In this document: positions 1 through 13,100 of the stretch, in pieces
How positions within the stretch are numbered: the stretch's first letter is position 1
Layout of the letters: the number at the start of each line of letters is the position of its first letter
Assembly (NCBI RefSeq): GCF_048544455.1
Contig: NC_133537.1
Coordinates: forward strand, 2,897,807 to 2,961,806
Reading direction: 5' to 3'
Length of the DNA: 64,000 bases
From: Silene latifolia
Taxonomy: Eukaryota > Streptophyta > Magnoliopsida > Caryophyllales > Caryophyllaceae
Notes under the pieces: generated by a model
Seen by the model: the letters and a program-made list of their open reading frames with translations, nothing else
Databases searched by the model: none
Told to the model about the DNA's origin: nothing
Translations under genes and position numbers: made by a program

Positions 1-3000
1 GAACAAGAAACAGGGTCTGATACGACCTTCCGAACGGTTGAAATTGAAGTGTATAATACACGGTTTTTCGGGATTCCGGGGTCCCGGAACAAAATTCTCC
101 GGAAATCACATTGAAAGTTCCTCGGGTCAGATAAAGCTGCCACGCAAAGTTTGAGCACCAACGGAAGACATTTGGGGGTGCCGGTGTGCCAAAAACCAGC
201 ATTCGCCGAAACTCGGATTATCGTGAAAAATGTGTTATAGCTCGTTATTTGAGGCTGAAATCGAACAGGTTGATTCCTGAAATCAAACAGGTTGATTCCT
301 AAAATGAGCTCGGACGCGTGATTGAAAAACAGGGAGAAAAAGAAACAGGGTCTGGTACGACCTTCCGAACGGCTGAAATTAAAATGTATAATACACGGTT
401 TATCGGGATTCCGGGGTTCCGAAACAAAATTCTCCGGAAATCACATAGAAAGTTTCTCGGGTCAGATAAAGCGGCCACGCAAAGTTTGAGCACCAACGGA
501 AGACATTTGGGAGTGCCGGTGTGCCACAAACCAGCATTCGCCGAAACTCGGATTATCGTGAAAAATGTTTTAAAGCTCGTTATTTGAGGCTGAAATCGAA
601 CAGATTGATTCCTGAAATCGAACAGGTTGATTCTTGAAATGAGCTTGGACGCGTAATTGAAAAACAGGGAGAAAAAGAAACATGGTCCGGTACGACCTTC
701 CGAACGGATAAAATTGAAGTGTATAATACACGGTTTTTCGGGATTCTGGGGTCCCTTTACAAAATTCTCCGGAAATCACATAGAAAGTTCCTCGGGTCAG
801 ATAAAGCGGCCATGCAAAGTTTGAGCACCAACGGAAGACATTTGGGGGTGCCGGTGTGCCACAAACCAGCATTCGCCGAAACTCGGATTATCGTGAAAAA
901 TGTGTTAAAGCTCGTTATTTGAGGCTGAAATCGAACAGGTTGATTCCTGAAATCGAACAGGTTGATTCTTGAAATGAGCTTGGATGCGTGATTGAAAAAC
1001 AGGGAGAAAAAGAAACATGGTCCGGTACGACCTTCCGAACGGCTGAAATTGAAGTGTATAATACACGGTTTTTCGGGATTCCGGGGTCCCGGAACAAAAT
1101 TCTCCGGAAATCACATTGAAATTTCCGGGTCGATAAAGCCGCCACGCAAAGTTTGAGCACCAACGGAAGACATATGGGGTGCGGTGTACCACAAACCAAA
1201 GATTCGCAAAACTCGGATTATCGTGAAAAATGTGTTAAAGCTCGTTATTTGAGGCTGAAATCGAACAGATTGATTCCTGAAATCGAACAGGTTGATTCTT
1301 GAAATGAGCTTGGATGCGTGATTGAAAAACAGGGAGAAAAAGAAACATGGTCCGGTACGACCTTCCGAACGGCTGAAATTGAAGTGTATAATACACGGCT
1401 TTTCGGGATTCCGGGGTCCCGGAACAAAATTCTCCGGAAATCACATTGAAATTTCTGCGGGTCAGATAAAGCTGCCACGCAAAGTTTGAGCACCAACGGA
1501 AGACATATGGGGGTGCCGGTGTACCACAAACCAGCATTCGCCGAAACTCGGATTATCGTGAAAAATGTGTTAAAGCTCGTTATTTGAGGCTGAAATCGAA
1601 CAGATTGATTCCTGAAATCAAATAGGTTGATTCTTGAAATGAGCTTGGACGCGTGATTGAAAAACAGGGAGAAAAAGAAACAGGGTCCGATACGACCTTC
1701 CGAACGGTTGAAATTGAAGTGTATAATACACGGTTTTTCGGGATTCCGGGGTCCCGGAACAAAATTCTCCGGAAATCACATTGAAAGTTCCTCGGGTCAG
1801 ATAAAGCTGCCACGCAAAGTTTGAGCACCAACGGAAGACATTTGGGGTGCCGGTGTGCCACAAACCAGCATTCGCCGAAACTCGGATTATCGTGAAAAAT
1901 GTGTTAAAGCTCGTTATTTGAGGCTGAAATCGAACAGGTTGATTCTTGAAATGAGCTTGGACGCGTGATTGAAAAACAGGGAGAAAAAGAAACAAGGTCC
2001 GGTACGACCTTCTGAACGGCTAAAATTGAAGTGTATAATACACGGTTTTTCGGGATTCCGGGGTCCCTGAACAAAATTCTCCGGAAATCACATAGAAAGT
2101 TCCTCGGGTCAGATAAAGCGGCCACGCAAAGTTTTTGCATCAACGGAAGACATATGGGGGTGCCGGTGTGCCACAAACCAGCATTCGCCGAAACTCGGAT
2201 TATCGTGAAAAATGTGTTAAAGCTCGTTATTTGAGGCTGAAATCGAACAGATTGATTCCTGAAATCGAACAGGTTGATTCTTGAAATGAGCTTGGACGCG
2301 TGATTGAAAAACAGGGAGAAAAAGAAACATGGTCCGGTACGACCTTCCGAACGGCTGAAATTGAAGTGTATAATACATGGTTTTTCGGGATTCCGGGGTC
2401 CCGGAACAAAATTCTCCGGAAATTACATTGAAAGGTCCTCGGCTCAGATAAAGCGCCACGCAAAGTTTGAGCACCAACGGAAGACATTTGGGGTGCGGTG
2501 TGCCACAAACCAAGATTCGCCGAAACTCGGATTATCGTGAAAAATGTGTTAAAGATCGTTATTTGAGGCCGAAATCGAAAGCATTGATTCCGAAATCGAA
2601 AAGGTTGATTCTTGAAATGAGCTTGGATGCGTGATGGAAAACAGGAGAAAAAGAAACATGGTCGATGCACGACCTTCCGAACTACTGAAATTGAAGTGTA
2701 TAATACACGGTTTTTCGGGATTAGGGGTCCGGAACAAAATTCTCCGGAAATTACATTGAAAGGTCCTCGGGTCAGATAAAGCTGCCACGCAAAGTTTGAG
2801 CACCAACGGAAGACATTTGGGGGTGCGGTGTGCCACAAACCAAAGATTCCGAAACTCGGATTATCGTGAAAAATGTGTTAAAGATCGTTATTTGAAATTT
2901 GAAATCGAACAGATTGATTCCTGAAATCGAACAGGTTGATTCTTGTAATGAGCTTGGACGCGTGATTGAAAAACAGGGAGAAAAAGAAACACGGTCCGGT

Positions 3001-6000
3001 ACGACCTTCCGAACGAGTGAAATTGAAGTGTATAATACACGGTTTTTCGGGATTCCGGGGTCCCGGAACAAAATTCTCCGGAAATCACATAGAAAGTTCC
3101 TCGGGTCAGATAAAGCAGTCACGCAAAGTTTGAGCACCAACGGAAGACATTTGGGGGTGCCGGTGTGCCACAAACCAGCATTCGCCGAAACTCGGATTAT
3201 CGTGAAAAATGTGTTAAAGCTCATTATTTGAGGCTGAAATCGAACCGAATTAATCCGAAAAATCAAACAGGTTGATTCTTGAAATGAGCTTGGACGCGTG
3301 ATTGAAAAACAGGGAGAAAAATAAACACGGTCCGGTACGACCTTCCGAACGGCTGAAATTGAAGTGTATAATACACGGTTTTTCGGGATTCCGGGGTCCC
3401 GGAACAAAATTTTCCGGAAATCACATAGAAAGTTCCTCGGGTCAGATAAAGCGGCCACGAAAAGTTTGAGCACCAACGGAAGACATTTGTGGGTGCCGGT
3501 GTGCCACAAACCAACATTCGCCGAAACTCGGATTATCGTGAAAAATGTGTTAAAGCTCGTTATTTGAGGTTGAAATCGAACAGATTGATTCCTGAAATCG
3601 AACAGGTTGATTCCTGACATGAGCTCGGACGCGTGATTGAAAAACAGGGAGAAAAAGTAACAGGGTCCGATACGACCTTCCGAACGGTTGAAATTGAAGT
3701 GTATAATACACGGTTTTTCGGGATTCCTGGGTCCCGAAACAAAATTCTCCGAAAATCACATTGAAAGTTCCTCGGGTCAGATAAAGCTGCCATGCAAAGT
3801 TTGAGCACCAACGGAAGATATTTGGGGGTGCCGGTGTGCCACAAACCAGCATTCGCCGAAACTCGGATTATCGTGAAAAATGTGTTAAAGCTCGTTATTT
3901 GAGGCTGAAATCGAACAGATTGATTCCTGAAATCGAACAGGTTGATTCTTGAAATGAGCTTGGACGCGTGATGGAAAAACAGGGAGAAAAAGAAACATGG
4001 TCCGGTACGACCTTCCGAACGGCTGAAATTGAAGTGTATAATACATGGTTTTTCGGGATTCCGGGGTCCCGGAACAAAATTCTCCGGAAATTACATTGAA
4101 AGGTCCTCGGGTCAGATAAATCTGCCACGCAAAGTTTGAGCACCAACGGAAGACATTTGGGGGTGCCGGTGTGCCACAAACCAGCATTCGCCGAAACTCG
4201 GATTATCGTGAAAAATGTGTTAAAGATCGTTATTTGAGGCTGAAATCGAACAGATTGATTCCTGAAATCGAACAGGTTGATTCTTGAAATGAGCTTGGAC
4301 GCGTGATTGAAAAACAGGGAGAAAAAGAAACACGGTCCGGTACGACCTTCCGAACGAGTGAAATTGAAGTGTATAATACACGGTTTTTCGGGATTCCGGG
4401 GTCCCGGAACAAAATTCTCCGGAAATCACATTGAAAGTTCCTCGGGTCAGATAAAGCTGCCACGCAAAGTTTGAGCACCAACGGAAGACATATGGGGGTG
4501 CCGATGTGCCACAAACCAGCATTCGCCGAAACTCGGATTATCGTGAAAAATGTGTTAAAGCTCGTTATTTGAGGCTGAAATCGAACAGGTTGATTCCTGA
4601 AATCAAACAGGTTGATTCCTGAAATGAGCTCGGACGCGTGATTGAAAAACAGGGAGAAAAAGAAACAGGGTCCGGTACGACCTTCCGAACGGCTGAAATT
4701 GAAGTGTATAATACACGGTTTTTCGGGATTCCGGGGTCCCGGAACAAAATTCTTCGGAAATCACATAGAAAGTTCCTCGGGTCAGATAAAGCGGCCACGC
4801 AAAGTTTGATCATCAACGGAAGACATTTGGGGGTGCCGGTGTGCCACAAACCAGCATTCGCCGAAACTCGGATTATCGTGAAAAATGTTTTAAAGCTCGA
4901 TATTTGAGCCTGAAATCGAACTGATTGATTCCTGAAATCAAACAGGTTGATTCCTGAAATGAGCTCGGACGCGTGATTGAAAAACAGGGAGAAAAAGAAA
5001 TGGGTCTGGTACGACCTTCCGAACGGCTGAAATTGAAGTGTATAATACACGGTTTTTCGGGATTCCGGGGTCCCGGAACAAAATTCTCCGGAAATCACAT
5101 AGAAAGTTCCTCGGTCAGATAAAGCGGCCACGCAAAGTTTGAGCACCAACGGAAGACATTTGGGGGTGCGGTGTGCCACAAACCAAAGATTCGCCGAAAC
5201 TCGGATTATCGTGAAAAATGTTTTAAAGCTCGTTATTTGAGGTCGAAATCGAACGAGGTTGATTCTTGAAATGAGCTTGGAAATGAGCGTGATTGAAAAA
5301 CAGGAGAAAAAGAAACATGGTCCGGTACGACCTTCTGAACGGCTAAAATTGAAGTGTATAATACACGGTTTTTCTGGATTCCGGGGTCCCTGCACAAAAT
5401 TCTCCGGAAATCACATAGAAAGTTCCTCGGGTCAGATAAAGCGGCCACGCAAAGTTTGAGCACCAACGGAAGACATTTGGAGGTGCCGGTGTGCCACAAA
5501 CCATCATTCGCCGAAACTCGGATTATCGTGAAAAATGTGTTAAAGCTCGTTATTTGAGGCTGAAATCGAACAGATTGATTCCTGAAATCAAACAGGTTGA
5601 TTCTTGAAATGAGCTTGGACGCGTGATTGAAAAACAGGGAGAAAAAAAAACATGGTCCGGTACGACTTTACGAACGGCTGAAATTGAAGTGTATAATACA
5701 CGGTTTTTCGGTATTCCGGGGTCCCGGAACAAAATTCTTCGGAAATCACATAGAAAGTTCCTCGGGTCAGATATAGCGACCACGCAAAGTTTGAGCACCA
5801 ACGGAAGACATTTGGCGGTGCCAGTGTGCCACAAACCAGCATTCGCGGAAACTCAGATTATCGTGAAAAATGTGTTAAAGCTCGTTATTTGAGGCTGAAA
5901 TCGAACAGATTGATTCCAGAAATCGAACAGGTTGATTCTTGAAATGAGCTTGGACGCGTGATTGAAAAACAGGGAGGAAAAAAAACATGGTCCGGTACGA

Positions 6001-7138
6001 CCTTCCGAACGGCTGAAATTAAAGTGTATAATACATGGTTTTTCGGGATTCCGGGGTCCCGGAACAAAATTCTCTGGAAATCACATTGAAAGTTCCTCGG
6101 GTTAGATAAAGCTGCCACGCAAAGTTTGAGCACCAACGGAAGACATTTGGGGGTGCCGGTGTGCCACAAAAAAAGATTCGCCGAAACTCGGATTATCGTG
6201 AAAAATGTGTTAAAACTCGTTATTTGAGGTGAAATCGAGCAGATTGATTCTGAAATCGAACAGGTTGATTCTTGAAATGAGCTTGGACGCGTGATTGAAA
6301 AACAGGGAGAAAAAGAAACATGGTCCGGTACGACCTTCCGAACGGATAAAATTGAAGTGTATAATACACGGTTTTTCGGGATTCTGGGGTCCCTTAACAA
6401 AATTCTCTGGAAATCACATAGAAAGTTCCTCGGGTCAGATAAAGCGGCCACGCAAAGTTTGAGCACCAACGGAAGACATATGGGGGTGCCGGTGTGCCAC
6501 AAACCAGCATTCGCCGAAACTCGGATTATCGTGAAAAATGTGTTAAAGCTCGTTATTTGAGCCTGAAATCGAACTGATTGATTCCTGAAATCGAACAGGT
6601 TGATTCTTGAAATGAGCTTGGAGGCGTGATTGAAAAACAGGGAGAAAAAGAAACATGCTCCGATTACGACCTTCGAACGGTGAAATTGAAGTGTATAATA
6701 CACGGTTTTGAATTCCGTGTCCGTGTACAAAATTCCCGGAAATCACATTGAAAGTTCCTCGGGTCGAGATAAAGCTGCCACGCAAAGTTTGAGCACCAAC
6801 GGAGAACATTTGGGGGTGCCGGTGTGCCACAAACCGGCGATTCGCGAAACTCGGATTATCGTGAAAAATGTGTTAAAGCTCGTTATTTGAAATTTGAAAT
6901 CGAATAGGTTGATTCTTGAAATGAGCTTGGACGCGTGATTGAAAAACAGGGAGAAAAAGAAACATGGTCCAGTACGACCTTCGACGGCTAAAATTGAAGT
7001 GTATAATACACGGTTTTTCGGGATTCTGGGGTCCCTGCACAAAATTCTCCGGAAATAACATAGAAAGTTCCTCGGGTCAGATATAGCGACCACGCAAAGT
7101 TTGAGCACCAACGGAAGACATTTGGCGGTGCCAGTGTG
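1..7138 (-). repeat. Satellite array, block A1 (~335/313-bp monomers, reverse orientation)
   Basis: Head-to-tail tandem repeat running off the left edge of the window. The same anchor (TATTTGAGGCTGAAATCGAA) recurs at 581, 916, 1246, 1581, 1915 and 2228, giving steps of 335, 330, 335, 334 and 313. Long monomers carry a 22-bp tandem duplication (TGAAATCGAACAGGTTGATT plus two bases) that short monomers lack. Each monomer contains the dyad GTGTATAATACAC and a GGGGTCCCGG palindrome. Most differences between neighbours are single substitutions; a few monomers (for example 2550-2840 and 6640-6760) carry many small deletions. Open frames of up to about 280 codons here are by-products of a stop-poor repeat. 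Strand is nominal, defined against the forward block at 7139-18836. Confidence 0.97.
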
Positions 7139-7145
7139 TATTATA
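7131..7145. other. Satellite orientation switch 1 (tail-to-tail style junction)
   Basis: Reverse-orientation sequence (CCAGTGTG, normally continuing CCAC) runs directly into forward-orientation sequence (TATTATACATTTTAATTTC). The three bases GTG fit both sides. From 7136 onward the sequence is the reverse complement of positions 396 downward, including private variants, with coordinate pairs summing to 7532. Confidence 0.9.
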
Positions 7146-10100
7146 CATTTTAATTTCAGCCGTTCGGAAGGTCGTACCAGACCCTGTTTCTTTTTCTCCC
7201 TGTTTTTCAATCACGCGTCCGAGCTCATTTTAGGAATCAACCTGTTTGATTTCTGGAATCAACCTGTTCGATTTCAGCCTCAAATAACGAGCTATAACAC
7301 ATTTTTCACGATAATCCGAGTTTCGGCGAATGCTGGTTTTTGGCACACCGGCACCCCAAATGTCTTCCGTTGGTGCTCAAACTTTGCGTGGCAGCTTTAT
7401 CTGACCCGAGGAACTTTCAATGTGATTTCCGGAGAATTTTGTTCCGGGACCCTGTAATCCCGAAAAACCGTGTATTATACACTTCAATTTCAACCGTTCG
7501 AAGGTCGATCGGACCCCTGTTTCTTTTTCTCCCTGTTTTTCAATCACGCGTCCGAGCTCATTTCAAGAATCAACCTGTTCGATTTCAGCCTCAAATAACG
7601 AGCTTTAAAACATTTTTCACGATAATCCGAGTTTCGGCGAATGCTGGTTTGTGGCACACCAGCACGCCCAAATGTCTTCCGTTGGTGCTCAAACTTTGCG
7701 TGACCGCTTTATCTGACCCGAGGAACTTTCTATTTGATTTCCGGAGAATTTTGTTCCGGGACCCCGGAATCCCGAAAAACCGTGTATTATACACTTTAAT
7801 TTCATCCGTTCGGAAGGTCGTACCAGACCCATTTCTTTTTCTCCCTGTTTTTCAATCACGCGTCCGAGCTCATTTCAGGAATCAACCTGTTTGATTTCAG
7901 GAATCAACCTGTTCGATTTCAGCCTCAAATAACGAGCTTTAACACATTTTTCACGATAATCCGAGTTTCGGCGAATGCTGGTTTGTGGCACACCGGCACC
8001 TCCATATGTCTTCCGTTGGTGCTCAAACTTTGCGTGGCAGCTTTATCTGACCGAGTCAATCTTTCAATGTGATTTCCGGCGAATTTTGTTCCGGGACCCC
8101 GGAATCCAAAAAACCGTGTATTATACACTTCAATTTCAAAGTTGGAAGGTCGTACGGACCATGTTTCTTTTTCTCCTGTTTTTCAATCACGCGTCCAAGC
8201 TCATTTCAAAATCAACCTATTCGATTTCGTAAATCAACTGCTCGATTTCACCTCAAATAACGAGCTTTAACACATTTTTCACGATAATCCGAGTTTCGGC
8301 GAATGCTGGTTTGTGGCACACCGGCACCCTCAAATGTCTTCCGTTGGTGCTCAAACTTTGCGTGGCCGCTTTATCTGACCCAAGGAACTTTCTATGTGAT
8401 TTCCGGAGAATTTTGTTACGGGACCCCGGAATCCCGAAAAACCGTGTATTATACACTTCAATTTCAGCCGTTCGGAAGGTAAATCGGACCATGTTTCTTT
8501 TTCTCTGTTTTTCAATCACGCGTCCAAGCTCATTTCAAGAATCAACCTGCTCGATTGTTCGATTTCGACCTCAAATAACGAGCTTTAACACATTTTTCAC
8601 GATAATCCGAGTTTCGCGAATCTTCGGTTTCAGGCACATCGGCACCCCCAAATTTCTTCCGTTGGTGCTCAAACTTTGCGTGGCAGCTTTATCTGACCCG
8701 AGGAACTTTCAATGTGATTTCCGGAGAATTTTGTTTCGGGACCCCGGAATCCCGAAAAACCGTGTATTATACACTTCAATTTCAGCCATTCGGAAGGTCG
8801 TACGGGACCATATTTCTTTTTCTCTCTGTTTTTCAATCACGCGTCCAAGCTCATTTCAAGAATCAACTGTTCGATTTCAGGAATCAATCTGTTCGATTTC
8901 AGCCTCAAATAACGAGCTTTAACACATTTTTCACGATAATCCGAGTTTCGGCGAATACTGGTTTGTGGCACACCGGCACCCCCAAATGTCTTCCGTTGGT
9001 GCTCAAACTTTGCGTGGCCGCTTTATCTGACCCGAGGAACTTTCTATGTGATTTCCGGAGAATTTTGTGTAGGGACCCCTAATCCTAAAACCGTGTATTA
9101 TACACTTCAATTTTAGCCGTTCGTAAGGTAAACCGACCATGTTTCTTTTTCTCCTGTTTTTCAATCACGCGTCCAAGCTCATTTCAAGAATCAACCTGTT
9201 CGATTTCAGCCTCAAATAACGAGCTTTAACACATTTTTCACGATAATCCGAGTTTCGGCGAATGTTGGTTTTGTGGCACACCAAGCACCCCCAAATGTTC
9301 TCCGTTGGTGCTCAAACTTTGCATGGCAGCTTTATCTCGACCGAGGAACTTTCAATGTGATTTCCGGGAATTTTGTAGGGACCCCGGAATTCGAAAAACC
9401 GTGTATTATACACTTCAATTTCAGCCGTTCGGAAGATCGCATCTAGGACCATGTTTCTTTTTCTCCCCGTTTTTCAATCACGCGTCCGAGCTCATTTCAA
9501 GAATCAACTTGTTTGATTTCAGGAATCAACCTGTTAGATTTCAACCTCAAATAACGAGCTTTAACACATTTTTCACGATAATCCGAGTTTCGGCGAATGC
9601 GAGGTTTTGCACACCGGCACCCCCAAATGTCTTCCGTTGGTGCTCAAACTTTGCGTGGCAGCTTTATCTCACCCGAGGAACTTTCAATGTGATTTCCGGA
9701 GAATTTTGTTCGGAATCCCGAAAAACCGTGTATTATACACTTCAATTTCAACCGTTCGGAAGGTCGTATCGGACCCTGTTTCTTTTTCTCCCTGTTTTTC
9801 AATTACGCGTCCGAGCTCATTTCAGGAATCAACCTGTTCGATTTCAGCCTCAAATAACGAGCTTTAACACATTTTTCACGATAATCCGAGTTTCGGCGAA
9901 TGTTGGTTTGTGGCACACCGGCACCCCAAATGTCTTCCGTTGGTGCTCAAACTTTGCGTGGCCGCTTAATCTGACCCGAGGAACTTTCTATGTGATTTCC
10001 GGAGAATTTTGTTCCGGGACCCCGAAATCCCGAAAAACCGTGTATTATACACTTCAATTTCATCCGTTCGGAAGGTCGTACCAGACCCATTTCTTTTTCT

Positions 10101-13100
10101 CCCTGTTTTTCAATCACGCGTCCGAGCTCATTTCAGGAATCAACCTGTTTGTTTTCAGGAATCAAACTGTTCGATTTCAGCCTCAAATAACGAGCTTTAA
10201 CACATTTTTCACGATAATCCGAGTTTTGGCGAATGCTGGTTTGTGGCACACCGGCACCTCCATATGTCTTCCGTTGGTGCTCAAACTTTGCGTGGCAGCT
10301 TTATCTGACCCGAGGAACTTTCAATGTGATTTCCGGAGAATTTTGTTCCGTGACCCCGAAATCCCGAAAAACCGTGTATTATACACTTCAATTTCAGCCA
10401 TTCGGAAGGTCGTACCAGACCATATTTCTTTTTCTCTCTGTTTTTCAATCACGCGTCCAAGCTCATTTCAAGAATCAACCTGTTCGATTTCAGGAATCAA
10501 TCTATTCGATTTCAGCCTCAAATAACGAGCTTTAACACATTTTTCACGATAATCCGAGTTTGGCGAATCTTTGGTTTGGCACACCGGCACCCCCAAATGT
10601 CTTCCGTTGGTGCTCAAACTTTGCGTGGCCGCTTTATCGACCCGAGGAACTTTCTATGTGATTTCCAGAGAATTTTGTGCGGGGACCCCGAATCCCAAAA
10701 ACCGTGTATTATACACTTCAATTTTAGCGTTCGTAAGGTAAACTGGGACCATGTTTCTTTTTCTCCCTGTTTTTCAATCACGCGTCCAAGCTCATTTCAA
10801 GAATCAACCTGTTCGATTTCAGCCTCAAATAACGAGCTTTAACACATTTTTCACGATAATCCGAGTTTCGGCGAATCTTTGGTTTTGGCACACCAAGCAC
10901 CCCAAATGTTCTCCGTTGGTGCTCAAGCTTTGCGTGGCAGCTTTATCTGACCCGAGGAACTTTCAATGTGATTTCCGGGGAATTTTGTAGGGACACGGAA
11001 TTCAAAACCGTGTATTATACACTTCAATTTCAAAGTTCGGAAGGTAAATCGGACCATGTTTCTTTTTCTCCCTGTTTTTCAATCACGCGTCCAAGCTCAT
11101 TTCAAGAATCAACCTGTTCGATTTCAGGAATCAATCTGTTCGATTTCAGCCTCAAATAACGAGCTTTAACACATTTTTCACGATAATCCGAGTTTCGGCG
11201 AATGCTGGTTTGTGGCACACCGGCACCCCCATATGTCTTCCGTTGGTGCTCAAACTTTGCGTGGCCGCTTTATCTGACCCGAGGAACTTTCTATGTGATT
11301 TCCGGAGAATTTTGTAAAGGGACCCCAGAATCCCGAAAAACCGTGTATTATACACTTCAATTTTATCCGTTCGGAAGGTCGTACCGGACCATGTTTCTTT
11401 TTCTCCCTGTTTTTCAATCACGCGTCCAAGCTCATTTCAAGAATCAACCTGTTCGATTTCAGGAATCAATCTGTTCGATTTCAGCCTCAAATAACGAGCT
11501 TTAACACATTTTTCACGATAATCCGAGTTTCGGCGAATGCTGGTTTGTGGCACACCGGCACCCCCAAATGTCTTCCGTTGGTGCTCAAACTTTGCGTGGC
11601 AGCTTTATCTAACCCGAGGAACTTTCAATGTGATTTCCAGAGAATTTTGTTCCGGGACCCCGGAATCCCGAAAAACCATGTATTATACACTTTAATTTCA
11701 GCCGTTCGGAAGGTCGTACCGGACCATGTTTTTTTTCCTCCCTGTTTTTCAATCACGCGTCCAAGCTCATTTCAAGAATCAACCTGTTCGATTTCAGGAA
11801 TCAACTGCATTCGATTTCGACCTCAAATAACGAGCTTTAACACATTTTTCACGATAATCCGAGTTTCGGCGAATGCTGGTTTGTGGCACACCGGCACCCC
11901 AAATGTCTTCCGTTGGTGCTCAAACTTTGCGTGGCCGCTTTATCTGACCCGAGGAACTTTCTATGTGATTTCCGGAGAATTTTGTGCAGGGACCCCAGAA
12001 TCCCGAAAAACCGTGTATTATACACTTCAATTTTAGCCGTTCAGAAGGTCGTACCGGACCATGTTTCTTTTTCTCCCTGTTTTTCAATCACGCGTCCAAG
12101 CTCATTTCAAGAATCAACCTGTTCGATTTCAGCCTCAAATAACGAGCTTTAACACATTTTTCACGATAATCCGAGTTTCGGCGAATGCTGGTTTGTGGCA
12201 CACCGGCACCCCCAAATGTTCTCCGTTGGTGCTCAAACTTTGCGTGGCAGCTTTATCTGACCCGAGGAACTTTCAATGTGATTTCCGGGGAATTTTGTAC
12301 CGGGACACGGGAATTCCGAAAAACCGTGTATTATACACTTCAATTTCAGCCGTTCGGAAGGTCGTACCGGACCATGTTTCTTTTTCTCCCTGTTTTTCAA
12401 TCACGCCTCCAAGCTCATTTCAAGAATCAACCTGTTCGATTTCAGGAATCAATCAGTTCGATTTCAGGCTCAAATAACGAGCTTTAACACATTTTTCACG
12501 ATAATCCGAGTTTCGGCGAATGCTGGTTTGTGGCACACCGGCACCCCCATATGTCTTCCGTTGGTGCTCAAACTTTGCGTGGCCGCTTTATCTGACCCGA
12601 GGAACTTTCTATGTGATTTCCAGAGAATTTTGTAAAGGGACCCCAGAATCCCGAAAAACCGTGTATTATACACTTCAATTTTATCCGTTCGGAATTAAAT
12701 CTAGGACCATGTTTCTTTTCTCCTGTTTTTCAATCACGCGTCCAAGCTCATTTCAAGAATCAACCTGTTCGATTTCAGGAATCAATCTGTTCGATTTCAG
12801 CCTCAAATAACGAGCTTTAACACATTTTTCACGATAATCCGAGTTTCGGCGAATCTTGGTTTTCAGGCACACCAAGCACCCCAAATGTCTTCCGTTGGTG
12901 CTCAAACTTTGCGTGGCAGCTTTATCTAACCCGAGGAACTTTCAATGTGATTTCCAGAGAATTTTGTTCCGGGACCCGGAATCCCGAAAAACCGTGTATT
13001 ATACACTTTAATTTGTAGTTCGGAAGGTCGTACCGGACCATGTTTTTTTTCCTCCCTGTTTTTCAATCACGCGTCCAAGCTCATTTCAAGAATCAACCTG

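Noticed and set aside
9305-10525. Open frame of 406 codons and dozens of overlapping frames throughout 1-36001
   Set aside because: They follow the satellite monomer, occur on both strands at once, shift frame between monomers (335 is not a multiple of 3) and differ only as the repeat differs. They reflect a stop-poor repeat.
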